Shown here piece by piece: positions 6,269 through 13,845 of a stretch of 16,188 nucleotides of DNA; position 1 is the first letter of the stretch, and each line of letters starts with the position of its first letter. Source of the DNA: Ruminococcaceae bacterium UBA5396 (GTDB lineage Bacteria; Bacillota; Clostridia; Oscillospirales; Acutalibacteraceae). The stretch is from positions 1-16,188 of the forward strand of contig DHOG01000041.1 in assembly GCA_002410715.1 (NCBI GenBank). The letters run 5' to 3'. A program made the position numbers and the translations under genes. A model generated the notes under the pieces. It was not told the origin of the DNA, searched no databases, and was given only the letters and a program-made list of their open reading frames with translations.

Positions 6269-6874
6269 TTACCAATTTTTATTTGCGACGGCTATCAATA
6301 ATGTAATTGACTGCCATAGTACCGAAAGTGTAATACCTACAGCAAAACCGATGTAGTGTCTGTTATGTAGTGAATATAAAACAATCAGACATGTAATTAT
6401 TGCATAGAAAAGTAAGGTGATAAAACTTTGCTTTCTTAGATTTTTAATCTTTTTTTCAGATTTTAATGGCTTGTTTTTTGAATCAACAGGAGCAAATTTA
6501 TAAATAATAAGACAGCCTGTAAAAAAAGTAAAAGGACATAAGAATAAACAAATTTCAAAACCATAGGGCATTAAATAAAGGTAGCGTGAGAGAAGTCCCA
6601 AAATGGCGATAACAATGACGCTTACTAACAGACACCCATTGCTAGTGCGTGCATGTGCTCCTCCTGTTGATTTCCTTAAAATCGCGACTGTTAGATAAAC
6701 AATCCAGCATTCTAAAAAACATCCAGTTAAAGCACCAAATGATGAAATAATAATAGCAACTATAACAATTTGGATAATAGCAAACAATCCATATTGGACA
6801 ACAGCACGTTTCTCTTCATCATATTGTAAAGGTGATGTAATAATTGATGCTAGTTTATTGACGAACGTTTCCAT
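6269..6874 (-). CDS. agrB: AgrB-family peptide-processing membrane endopeptidase
   Basis: A 201-residue membrane protein of the usual AgrB length. AgrB is a cysteine endopeptidase that removes the C-terminal tail of AgrD and helps form the thiolactone ring at the membrane. The catalytic pair is present as His74 in TGGAHA and Cys81 in TSNGC, seven residues apart exactly as His77/Cys84 in S. aureus AgrB. The N-terminal cytoplasmic stretch (about 1-27) precedes five or six membrane segments, with a basic loop (KNKPLKSEKKIKNLRK) near 134-149. The start ATG 6874 has AGGTGA just upstream and lies 14 bases after the preceding stop. The substrate is very probably the agrD product immediately downstream. 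Confidence 0.95.
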   Translation of the reverse strand: METFVNKLASIITSPLQYDEEKRAVVQYGLFAIIQIVIVAIIISSFGALTGCFLECWIVYLTVAILRKSTGGAHARTSNGCLLVSVIVIAILGLLSRYLYLMPYGFEICLFLCPFTFFTGCLIIYKFAPVDSKNKPLKSEKKIKNLRKQSFITLLFYAIITCLIVLYSLHNRHYIGFAVGITLSVLWQSITLLIAVANKNW

Positions 6875-6888
6875 TTATTCACCTGAAC

Positions 6889-7371
6889 TTAAGAGAGTTT
6901 CTTATTTCTTTTTTTATAAAAATACATCAATAATAAAAAAATTGTTAACATAACATTACAAAGAAGACCTATTGATATTTTCCCCAAATTTGTTTCTAAG
7001 AACTTTTTAAAAGGATCAATTCCTATAAAAGCGGAAAATACAAAGAAAATAGCACCCTCAAAAATGAAAGTAATGATAGCAATAAATAATGCACTTTTTA
7101 CTGCTTTTTGAGCAGGAATTTTTAGTAAAATAATTGATAGAATAATTAAGAAAATAAGGCTGAATAGTGTATGGTTTCCAAAAGTTAAGAATATGCGAAC
7201 AAAATATGTTATCGCCATTGAAGCTGCGGCACAAATGAAAAACGGTTTCCACTTAATCTGATGTTTGCTAAAAAGATGTATCCCAAATACATAGATAAAA
7301 CTTTGATATAAATATGCAAATAAAAATAATGCGATTTGTTCAAGAATCTGATTCAATGAGATTTCCTCCAT
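6889..7371 (-). CDS. Small membrane protein resembling a kinase-less AgrC sensor domain
   Basis: A 160-residue protein made almost only of membrane helices (five to six) with a basic tail (YKKRNKKLS); no kinase, dimerisation or catalytic part follows. The central part, FLTFGNHTLFSLIFLIILSI...ALFIAIITFIFEGAIFFVF, recalls the polytopic sensor region of clostridial AgrC-like GHKL kinases, where a Phe-Gly-x-His-Thr stretch precedes a long helix and an acidic residue lies in a later helix. This is pattern memory, not an alignment. The start is uncertain: ATG 7371 overlaps the upstream gene by 32 bases with a poor ribosome site, whereas TTG 7356 has GGAGGA seven bases before it. It is 14 bases ahead of agrB. 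Plausible roles are peptide receptor, exporter partner or AgrB helper; none is proven. Confidence 0.65.
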   Translation of the reverse strand: MEEISLNQILEQIALFLFAYLYQSFIYVFGIHLFSKHQIKWKPFFICAAASMAITYFVRIFLTFGNHTLFSLIFLIILSIILLKIPAQKAVKSALFIAIITFIFEGAIFFVFSAFIGIDPFKKFLETNLGKISIGLLCNVMLTIFLLLMYFYKKRNKKLS

Positions 7372-7921
7372 TTAACATCCGTGTAACGGCCTTAATTCCA
7401 TAATAAAAAACGATGAACACAAAAGAATGTACAAATAAATCTCCAATACTTAAAATACTGTAACCTACATCGATATAGTCGCTTAAAAATTTATAATGCG
7501 AATCAGGTGTACCTATAATATGTAAGGAAGAGTTGTCCAGCATTCCCTCCTTGAAGTATCCGGTCAAACGAGAGAGCGTAGGATAAACAGGCATTTTCCC
7601 GCCGTTTGCATGTTCAACCATCTCATTGAGTATGGAACCTACAAATATAAAGCCTGAGCCTGCCAAAGCGGGGAGGTAGAGCTTGTACACAAATATAGGT
7701 ATAAGAAGGGAATATAGGGTGGCAGTTTTTAATATAGATGCATAGGAAACAAATTGATAATTTCCTAAAAATACGTTAATTTGAAAAAAGATATAAACAA
7801 GCTCAACAATATAAAAAGGATAAAAAACAGGTTTAATAAGTGCTTTCAAAACTTCAAGTTTTCTTATTTTTGCTACAATCACCGCCATCAGTACCTGAAA
7901 GATCATAAATGCAATCCACAC
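7340..7921 (-). CDS. DUF5317-like membrane protein, first gene of the agr-type operon
   Basis: A 193-residue membrane protein with roughly five to six helices. Near residues 98-112 it has NEMVEHANGGKMPVYP, and near 156-165 SILSIGDLF; the NGGxMPV and S-x-GD motifs spaced by a polar, probably extracellular stretch are how I recognise DUF5317, a firmicute family of unknown function. The frame begins at GTG 7921, about 17 bases from the predicted transcription start; ATG 7906 with AGGTG upstream is the alternative. The end overlaps the next gene. Placement with agrB/agrD suggests a role in peptide export, sensing or membrane support, but the family gives no reaction. Confidence 0.75.
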   Translation of the reverse strand: MWIAFMIFQVLMAVIVAKIRKLEVLKALIKPVFYPFYIVELVYIFFQINVFLGNYQFVSYASILKTATLYSLLIPIFVYKLYLPALAGSGFIFVGSILNEMVEHANGGKMPVYPTLSRLTGYFKEGMLDNSSLHIIGTPDSHYKFLSDYIDVGYSILSIGDLFVHSFVFIVFYYGIKAVTRMLNGGNLIESDS

Positions 7922-7944
7922 CTAATTATATTCTTACTTAATAC

Positions 7945-7973
7945 ATTATACTTTTAACACTTTTGTTTTACAA
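7945..7973 (-). promoter_or_regulatory. Promoter of the agr-type operon
   Basis: On the minus strand TTGTAA (7973-7968) and TATAAT (7950-7945) are exactly 17 bases apart, with a start expected near 7938. The -10 is consensus and the -35 is partial, which suits a regulated promoter. No other promoter is obvious between the operon genes. Confidence 0.78.
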
Positions 7974-7978
7974 GTGTT
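7956..7978. promoter_or_regulatory. Dyad overlapping the agr-type operon -35: candidate operator
   Basis: AACACTT (7956-7962) and AAGTGTT (7972-7978) form a perfect 7-bp inverted repeat with a 9-base spacer, centred at the edge of the -35 hexamer. The arms are about one and a half helical turns apart, compatible with a dimeric regulator. The remaining bases up to the murD promoter (7979-8143) are A+T-rich and show nothing else I can support. Confidence 0.45.
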
Positions 7979-8143
7979 TATTGAAATTTCTCCTAATTTT
8001 CTAATTGAAAAGACTTATATTGGTAATAGTAAACAAATAACATGCAAAAAATGTTGGAATTGATTAAGCTTATTTGGTCGATATTCACCTATTAAAAAAA
8101 CTTACATATTTATTTTTAAAAAGTAGCAGGCCGAAATTGATAA

Positions 8144-8172
8144 TTGACCTTGCAATAAGTATACTATATAAT
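8144..8172 (+). promoter_or_regulatory. Sigma-A promoter of the murD operon
   Basis: TTGACC (8144-8149) and TATAAT (8167-8172) are separated by 17 bases, a near-consensus housekeeping promoter. Transcription should start near 8179. This is downstream of the first in-frame ATG (8175), so that ATG would not be on the message, and it decides the murD start in favour of 8214/8217. Confidence 0.88.
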
Positions 8173-8216
8173 CAATGCATTGGGATAGATTTCCTTTGTA
8201 TCACTTGGTAAGGATG

Positions 8217-9614
8217 ATGAGCAAATTGGGCAGAAGCAACAAAGCGTCGGAGTTTTTCAGGGGATTAAAGGGAAAGCGTATTGCGGTATGCGGTGTGGGC
8301 AAGAACAACATACCCATAATATACCAGCTTTTATTACACGGAGCCGTGGTAACAGGCTGCGATAAACGAACCCGCGAACAATTGGGTAATATCGCAGATG
8401 AGTTGGAAGCCGCGGGTGCATCATTGTGTCTTGGTGACGGTTATCTAGACTCGCTTACTGAGACGGGTTGGGATATGATTTTACGGACTCCGGGGATGAA
8501 GCCGTATTTACCTCAATTTGAGAAAGCCCGCCGCAGGGGGATAACCGTTACTTCTGAAATGGAGATGTTCTTCTCGCTTTGTCCTGCCCATATTACGGCA
8601 GTTACCGGTTCGGACGGCAAGACAACGACGACTACCATTATCGCCGGACTATTGGAGGCTGCAGGATTTCGTGTTCACTTGGGGGGGAATATTGGTAGGC
8701 CATTGCTACCGGTTGTTGAGGATATTGAATCGGAAGATAGAGTGGTTGTCGAGCTTTCCAGTTTTCAGCTTACAGGTATGAAACAAAGTCCGCAGACAGC
8801 GGTTATTACCAACATTGCTCCAAACCATCTTGACTGGCATACCGATATGCAGGAATATATTGATGCCAAAAAAAACCTGATTGCCTGGCAAGATTCCTCG
8901 GACATTTCGGTATTAAATGCCGACAATGAATATACCGCATCCTTTTCAACCACTACTCAGGGAAAGCGATTGATGTTTTCACGAAAAAGCAAGCCGGAGT
9001 GCGGAGCATGGCTTTCAAACGACGGTATCTTAACCCTCACCCAAAAAGGTGTCGATACGCCCGTGATAGCAGCGGATGAAATTCGTTTGCCCGGTGTTCA
9101 TAATATTGAAAACTATCTGGCAGCGATTTCGGCAGTATGGGGGAAAGTTCCTCCCGAGATAATCGCAGATTATGCCCGAAGCTTTGGAGGCGTACCTCAT
9201 CGCTGTGAGCTTGTTCGTGAGCTTAACGGCGTTAAGTGGTATAATGACTCAATCGGATCAAGCCCGTCAAGAACCATTGCTGGGCTTGAGGCTTTTCATC
9301 GTAAAGTAATATTGATTGCGGGCGGCTACGATAAGCATATCCCTTATGATCCGCTGGGGCCTGCCGCCGCGAAAACGGTAAAGGAAGCCATACTGCTGGG
9401 GGCTACTGCGAATGCCATAGAAGCGGTGATCCGCAAGAATTCCAAACTGCCTGTTCACCGCGTGTCGTCAATGGAAGAGGCTGTCCTCACCGCTCGGAAA
9501 ATTGCGCAGGGCGGGGATATTGTGTTCATGTCGCCTGCAAGCGCAAGCTTTGATTTGTATGCAAACTTTGAAGAACGCGGCGATCATTTTAAGAGGCTTG
9601 TAATGGCGCTGTAA
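8217..9614 (+). CDS. murD: UDP-N-acetylmuramoyl-L-alanine:D-glutamate ligase
   Basis: MurD adds D-glutamate to UDP-MurNAc-L-Ala in the cytoplasmic phase of peptidoglycan synthesis, using ATP. From ATG 8217 it has 465 residues, near the usual 440-470. A Rossmann-like N-terminal domain starts at KRIAVCGVG (20-28). The Mur-ligase ATP loop is GSDGKTT (131-137). VELSSFQL (178-185) and NHLDWHTDMQEYIDAK (203-218) are typical MurD motifs, the latter carrying the lysine that is carbamylated in the family. The C-terminal domain has PHRCELV and GGYDKHIPY. The frame extends to ATG 8175, but the promoter -10 ends at 8172, so that ATG is rejected; a weak AAGG precedes the 8214/8217 pair. It leads a gene set dominated by peptidases instead of the usual dcw cluster, so it may be a second murD copy; that cannot be told from here. 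Confidence 0.94.
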   Translation: MSKLGRSNKASEFFRGLKGKRIAVCGVGKNNIPIIYQLLLHGAVVTGCDKRTREQLGNIADELEAAGASLCLGDGYLDSLTETGWDMILRTPGMKPYLPQFEKARRRGITVTSEMEMFFSLCPAHITAVTGSDGKTTTTTIIAGLLEAAGFRVHLGGNIGRPLLPVVEDIESEDRVVVELSSFQLTGMKQSPQTAVITNIAPNHLDWHTDMQEYIDAKKNLIAWQDSSDISVLNADNEYTASFSTTTQGKRLMFSRKSKPECGAWLSNDGILTLTQKGVDTPVIAADEIRLPGVHNIENYLAAISAVWGKVPPEIIADYARSFGGVPHRCELVRELNGVKWYNDSIGSSPSRTIAGLEAFHRKVILIAGGYDKHIPYDPLGPAAAKTVKEAILLGATANAIEAVIRKNSKLPVHRVSSMEEAVLTARKIAQGGDIVFMSPASASFDLYANFEERGDHFKRLVMAL

Positions 9615-9669
9615 TATACCAAACTGCAATTAAATGCTTGCCTACTGGTTAGAAAGGAAGTTTGACTTA

Positions 9670-10698
9670 ATGGTTTCATGTCTTGAGAAGTTGAGTAATG
9701 CCGCTGGAGTAGGCGGTTTAACAGAAGCCTCACACCTAGCTGCAGATATGCTGCGGGAATATTGTGATGAGGTAGAAATTGATGCTTTGGGGAATGTAAT
9801 CGGCAGAAAAAAAAGCGTTCGCAAAAATGCACCGGTTTTGATGCTGGAAGCCCATATTGATGAGATCGGTTTAATTGTCACAAGCATTGATGATTCGGGG
9901 TTTGTTCACGCCGCTGCCTGCGGTGGTGTTGACAGACGTTCGCTGCCTGCGGCTGAAGTCATTCTTCATGGGGACAAGCCCTATCTCGGCGTGTTTTGTT
10001 CCACACCTCCACACTTGAAAAAGAAGGAGGACAAGGATACCCTGCCCGAAATCCCGGATTTAGGAATTGACATAGGAATGGATGCAGAAACAGCACGCCT
10101 TCATATTCAGCAGGGTGACCGCATATCGTTTAAACCAAATTTCAAACAAATAAATGAAACTGTGGTTTGCGGCAAGTCGCTGGATGATCGCGCGGGGGTT
10201 GCTTCTATTCTATATTGTCTTGACCTGTTGAAAAAGGAAGGGGCAGAGCCGGAATTTGATATAGCGGTGGTTTTTGCTGTTCAGGAAGAGCTTGGTTGCA
10301 GGGGTTCGGCCGTATCGGCATATCGTGTGAATCCGGATTATGCAGTGGCGGTTGATGTCAGCTTTGCACATACACCGGATGCAGACTGTGCCAAATGCGG
10401 AAAGCTGGGCGGTGGGCCAATGGTCGGATGGTCACCGACTCTGGATGACGCAATGACACGTAAATTAATCAGCATTGCTGAAGAACATGATATTGAATAC
10501 CAGAATGAAGTTATGGGCGGTTCTACCGGTACCGATGCCGAGAGCATCTCGGATGCGCGTAGCGGCACCCGCACAGCCCTTCTTTCGGTCCCACTTCGCT
10601 ACATGCATACACCGGTGGAAATGATTGATATACGTGATGTTCAGCGGGTGGGACAGCTTATGGCATTGTTTGCAAAGAGGGGAGTTGGTGAACTGTGA
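9670..10698 (+). CDS. M42-family metallo-aminopeptidase, copy 1
   Basis: A 342-residue cytoplasmic peptidase of the M42 family (glutamyl aminopeptidase/TET type), which trims N-terminal residues from peptides as a large oligomer with two metal ions. All metal-site residues expected in the family are present: His62 and Asp64 in EAHIDEIG, Asp173 in SLDDRAG, Glu206-Glu207 in VQEELG, Asp229 in AVDVS, and His313 in RYMHTPVE. ATG 9670 was chosen: AGAAAGGAAG lies at 9651-9660, about nine bases upstream, while the longer frame from 9634 has no ribosome site. It follows murD by 55 bases without a terminator, and its last four bases overlap the next gene's GTG. Substrate preference cannot be read. Confidence 0.92.
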   Translation: MVSCLEKLSNAAGVGGLTEASHLAADMLREYCDEVEIDALGNVIGRKKSVRKNAPVLMLEAHIDEIGLIVTSIDDSGFVHAAACGGVDRRSLPAAEVILHGDKPYLGVFCSTPPHLKKKEDKDTLPEIPDLGIDIGMDAETARLHIQQGDRISFKPNFKQINETVVCGKSLDDRAGVASILYCLDLLKKEGAEPEFDIAVVFAVQEELGCRGSAVSAYRVNPDYAVAVDVSFAHTPDADCAKCGKLGGGPMVGWSPTLDDAMTRKLISIAEEHDIEYQNEVMGGSTGTDAESISDARSGTRTALLSVPLRYMHTPVEMIDIRDVQRVGQLMALFAKRGVGEL

Positions 10699-11729
10699 TA
10701 ACCAGGCTGAAGCAGCTCTGCTCGCTTGAGGGTGTATCGGGGCGGGAAGATGCGGTTCGAAAATATATCCTTCAGGAATTGGCTTCATCACCGGCTGAAA
10801 TGACTATTTCGGTAGATGCCCTCGGTAATGTGATTGCACGGGTGGAGGGTAGAAAACGCACAGACTGCACCCTTTTGTTTGCCGCCCATATGGATGAGGT
10901 TGGTTTCATTATTACAGGTGTGACAGAGGAAGGCTACCTCCGATTTTCAGCGGTCGGGGGAATTGATTCTTCTGTGATTTACGGAAAGCGCGTGAAGGTG
11001 AACGGCCATACCGGTGTGTTGGGCGGTAAAGCGGTGCATCAATGTAAGGAAGAGGAAAAGACGAAAGCGGTTTCACTTGATAAGCTGCTGATTGATGTTG
11101 CGGCAGACAGCAGAGAAAAGGCGTTGGCAATTGCCCGCCCCGGAGATGTTGCTGTATTCGACAGCGATTTTGTAAATCTGGAAGGAGATTTATTTAAAGC
11201 ACGTGCGCTGGATGACAGGGCGGGATGTGCGCTTTTATTGGAGCTTGTATCAGAAGTTCCGGAGTATGATATTACATTGGCTTTTACGGTTCAGGAGGAG
11301 GTCGGGCTTAGAGGAGCAAAAACCGCCGCATACGGGGTCAAGCCGGATATTGCGATTGTGGTGGATTCCACAACCGCGGCGGATACTGCGGGCGTGCCTT
11401 CAGACAAGCAGGTTTGTCGTGTGGGAGAAGGTTCGGTTGTTTCCTTTATGGATAACCGCACCTTGTATGATAAAAATTTATATGACCGGATATTTCAGAC
11501 TGCGGAGCGTATCGGAATCCCGATACAGGCAAAAAGCATGGTTGCGGGAGGAAACGATGCCGGGTCGATCCAATTAACGCGGACTGGCGTAAAGGTGGCG
11601 GCGGTATCGCTTCCATGCAGATATATCCACTCGCCCTCGTGTGTATTATCCCACAAGGATTTGGAAGCGACTCTGATTCTATTGCAGGGGCTGATAGGCG
11701 AATTCGCCTCCGGGGAGGAAGAGGATTGA
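10695..11729 (+). CDS. M42-family metallo-aminopeptidase, copy 2
   Basis: A 344-residue paralogue of the gene before it, starting at a GTG whose TGA overlap (GTGA) couples it to copy 1. The metal residues are His65 and Asp67 in AAHMDEVG, Asp174 in ALDDRAG, Glu201-Glu202 in VQEEVG, Asp224 in VVDST, and His312 in RYIHSPS, so both copies look active. The two differ widely in sequence, which fits hetero-oligomeric or separate-specificity M42 enzymes better than a recent duplication. The last eight or so codons are acidic (GEEED) and contain the ribosome binding site (GGAGG, 11713-11717) of the next gene. Confidence 0.92.
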   Translation: MITRLKQLCSLEGVSGREDAVRKYILQELASSPAEMTISVDALGNVIARVEGRKRTDCTLLFAAHMDEVGFIITGVTEEGYLRFSAVGGIDSSVIYGKRVKVNGHTGVLGGKAVHQCKEEEKTKAVSLDKLLIDVAADSREKALAIARPGDVAVFDSDFVNLEGDLFKARALDDRAGCALLLELVSEVPEYDITLAFTVQEEVGLRGAKTAAYGVKPDIAIVVDSTTAADTAGVPSDKQVCRVGEGSVVSFMDNRTLYDKNLYDRIFQTAERIGIPIQAKSMVAGGNDAGSIQLTRTGVKVAAVSLPCRYIHSPSCVLSHKDLEATLILLQGLIGEFASGEEED

Positions 11730-12490
11730 TTCGGATTGCAAAAGCAGAGGATCTTGCCTTTTTGCACCCTGAATCCGAAGCTGCGGTTCGTATCATGGGA
11801 TTGGTTGCAGCATACGGTACAGACCAGCCTTTTATCCGGCTTTGGTGCGATAGCGAGCGGCGTGCTTTTATCTCGCTGATGGACGGCTATGCTGTGCTTG
11901 AGGCGGCAGATGATGCCGATTTTGAGGAGCTGGCTGTTTTTTTGGATATGCAAACAGAGATTACGGGCATACGCACTTCTCTTAAAACCGCTCGAAAAAT
12001 AAACGTCTTCACCGGATGGACAATCCAACATGAATCTGTTATGACCTCCGGTCCGGACCTTAAAGCTCCTGATTTGAAACCCGCCCAGCTAACACCGCGG
12101 GAGGTTTACCCCTTGCTCCAAAAGTGTTTTGATGATGGCTTGCCGCCCTTTGAATCCTGGTATGTTGACGTGTCACACAGGATTAGACATGGATGCTGTA
12201 GGGTGATTGGTTTCAGGCATGATGGATTTTCTGTTTCATGTGCCATGACAATTTCCGAGTGCAGAAGCGCGGCAATCATCGGCGCAGTTGCCACAATTGA
12301 GAGCGGGCGGGGCAGGGGATATGCTTCCGCAAATGTCCTTACACTTACACATCATCTGATTCAGGAGGGCAAAAAAGTGCTTTTGTCACCCAAAAATTGG
12401 AATGCCCACCAGCTGTATTTGCGTCTCGGTTTCATCGAATGCGGTAGTTGGGGCAATCTTTATAAAACAACCGGAAGGATAGGAACATAA
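11726..12490 (+). CDS. GNAT-domain acetyltransferase-like protein
   Basis: The frame is open from 11615, but that part overlaps the M42 gene; TTG 11726 overlaps its TGA and has GGAGG eight bases upstream, giving 254 residues. The C-terminal half carries a GNAT fold signature: a beta strand IIGAVATIES followed by the acetyl-CoA loop GRGRGYAS and a helix, then LLSPKNWNAHQLYLRLGF, the usual Asn..Ala..Y-x-x-x-GF ending of GNAT enzymes. The N-terminal half (about 1-110) is not a clear GNAT repeat; it resembles the two-part GNAT proteins found in clostridia. The acceptor substrate is unknown. Tight coupling to the two peptidases suggests a shared peptide or amino-acid substrate, as inference only. 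Confidence 0.8.
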   Translation: MIRIAKAEDLAFLHPESEAAVRIMGLVAAYGTDQPFIRLWCDSERRAFISLMDGYAVLEAADDADFEELAVFLDMQTEITGIRTSLKTARKINVFTGWTIQHESVMTSGPDLKAPDLKPAQLTPREVYPLLQKCFDDGLPPFESWYVDVSHRIRHGCCRVIGFRHDGFSVSCAMTISECRSAAIIGAVATIESGRGRGYASANVLTLTHHLIQEGKKVLLSPKNWNAHQLYLRLGFIECGSWGNLYKTTGRIGT

Positions 12491-12495
12491 AAGCA

Positions 12496-13788
12496 ATGAA
12501 TTCACCGTTCTTTTCAATTGATAACAGGCTTCTTGCTGTGGCGGATCAAGCGCAGCAAGAAGCCGAAGCAGTATTTAAAAATATTGATGAGATAACAGAG
12601 TATAATCAACAGAAAGTGCTGGCATCCTTTATTGAAAATCGTGTCAGTGAGAGTCATTTTGTGTCCACAACCGGATACGGATACGGGGACCGGGGGAGAG
12701 ATACACTGGATGCTGTTTTTGCTAAAGCTATGGGTGCGGAGGATGCGCTGGTACGTCACAGCATTGTTTCGGGTACCCACGCCATTACGGTCGCTCTGTT
12801 TGGAATACTGCGGCCGGGTGATACTTTAATGACAGTCACCGGCGCACCCTATGATACTTTGGAAGAGGTTATTGGACAGGATGACAGCCATGGCCGGCAT
12901 ACGGATATGGGTTCTCTGCGCGATTTCGGTATCCGTTTTCTACAGGTGGAGCTTGATGCACATGGGTACCCCGACCTGCCGAGGATATCATTCGAGCTTA
13001 AAACAGTGAAGCCAAAGGTGGTTCACATTCAGCGTTCACGGGGCTATAACACACGTCCGTCGCTGTCGGTGGCTGATATAAAGAAGATTGTTGATGTAGT
13101 ACGCCGGCAATCACCTGATTCTATTGTGTTTGTTGACAACTGTTATGGTGAATTTGTTGAGCGGGATGAACCTACGGCTGCAGGTGCAGACCTAATGGCA
13201 GGCTCGTTGATTAAAAATCCCGGCGGAGGGATTGCGGATAATGGCGGTTATATCTGCGGACGTGCTGATCTGGTTGAACAATGCGCTTATCGCATGACAA
13301 CGCCGGGACTTGGGCGGGAGGTAGGGGCATCCCTCGGACACAATCGAACCCTTTATATGGGTTTATTTAATGCGCCGCATGTTGTGGGTGAGGCACTGAA
13401 AACCGCCGTTTATTGTGCTTCCCTGTTTTCTTTGTTTGGGTATGAAGTGACGCCAAAGGCGGATGAAAAGCGGACCGATATTATTCAGGCTGTGAAACTG
13501 GGAACACCCCAAGCTTTGATTGCGTTTTGTCAGGGGATGCAACGCGGTGCGCCTGTAGATTCATTTGTAGTACCGGAACCCTGGGAAATGCCGGGATATG
13601 AAAATCCGGTAATTATGGCAGCGGGTGCTTTTACGATGGGCGCATCGATTGAGCTTTCTGCGGATGCTCCGCTTCGGGAACCCTATGCGGCATATATGCA
13701 GGGTGGTCTGAATTATCATTCCGGTAAGCTGGGAGTAATGCTTGCAGCACAGACCATGCTGGAAAAGGGCTTATTGAAAATAGATTAA
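12496..13788 (+). CDS. Methionine gamma-lyase/aluminium-resistance family PLP protein
   Basis: A 430-residue PLP-dependent fold-type I protein of the family named methionine gamma-lyase-like or aluminium resistance (YnbB-like). Recognisable segments are STTGYGYGDRGRDTLD (57-72), the VRHSIVSGTHAI stretch (86-97), VDNCYGEF with the PLP-ring aspartate Asp214, and AGSLIKNPGGGIADNGGY, where Lys240 is the expected Schiff-base lysine. Length fits the family (about 400-430). The biochemical reaction of this family is not firmly settled; the name reflects relation to Cys/Met metabolism enzymes. It starts only five bases after the GNAT stop and ends the operon before a strong terminator. Confidence 0.9.
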   Translation: MNSPFFSIDNRLLAVADQAQQEAEAVFKNIDEITEYNQQKVLASFIENRVSESHFVSTTGYGYGDRGRDTLDAVFAKAMGAEDALVRHSIVSGTHAITVALFGILRPGDTLMTVTGAPYDTLEEVIGQDDSHGRHTDMGSLRDFGIRFLQVELDAHGYPDLPRISFELKTVKPKVVHIQRSRGYNTRPSLSVADIKKIVDVVRRQSPDSIVFVDNCYGEFVERDEPTAAGADLMAGSLIKNPGGGIADNGGYICGRADLVEQCAYRMTTPGLGREVGASLGHNRTLYMGLFNAPHVVGEALKTAVYCASLFSLFGYEVTPKADEKRTDIIQAVKLGTPQALIAFCQGMQRGAPVDSFVVPEPWEMPGYENPVIMAAGAFTMGASIELSADAPLREPYAAYMQGGLNYHSGKLGVMLAAQTMLEKGLLKID

Positions 13789-13798
13789 AATGAATCGA

Positions 13799-13845
13799 TT
13801 GGATAGTAAAAGAGGCTGCAAAACGCAGCCTCTTTTACTATCCAA
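13799..13845. terminator. Bidirectional terminator between convergent operons
   Basis: A perfect 21-bp inverted repeat (13799-13819 and 13825-13845) with an AAAAC loop has AGAGGCTGC/GCAGCCTCT at the top and TTTTACTATCC flanks. It lies ten bases after the plus-strand PLP gene and overlaps the stop codon of the minus-strand DHHW gene, so it can serve both. Confidence 0.88.

Noticed and set aside
11615..11725. Upstream extension of the GNAT protein
   Set aside because: It lies inside the M42 gene in another frame; TTG 11726 overlapping TGA with GGAGG eight bases before explains the start.
11446..12031. Overlapping minus-strand open frames under the M42 and GNAT genes
   Set aside because: Antisense shadows of well-supported genes, with no ribosome sites and no recognisable domains.
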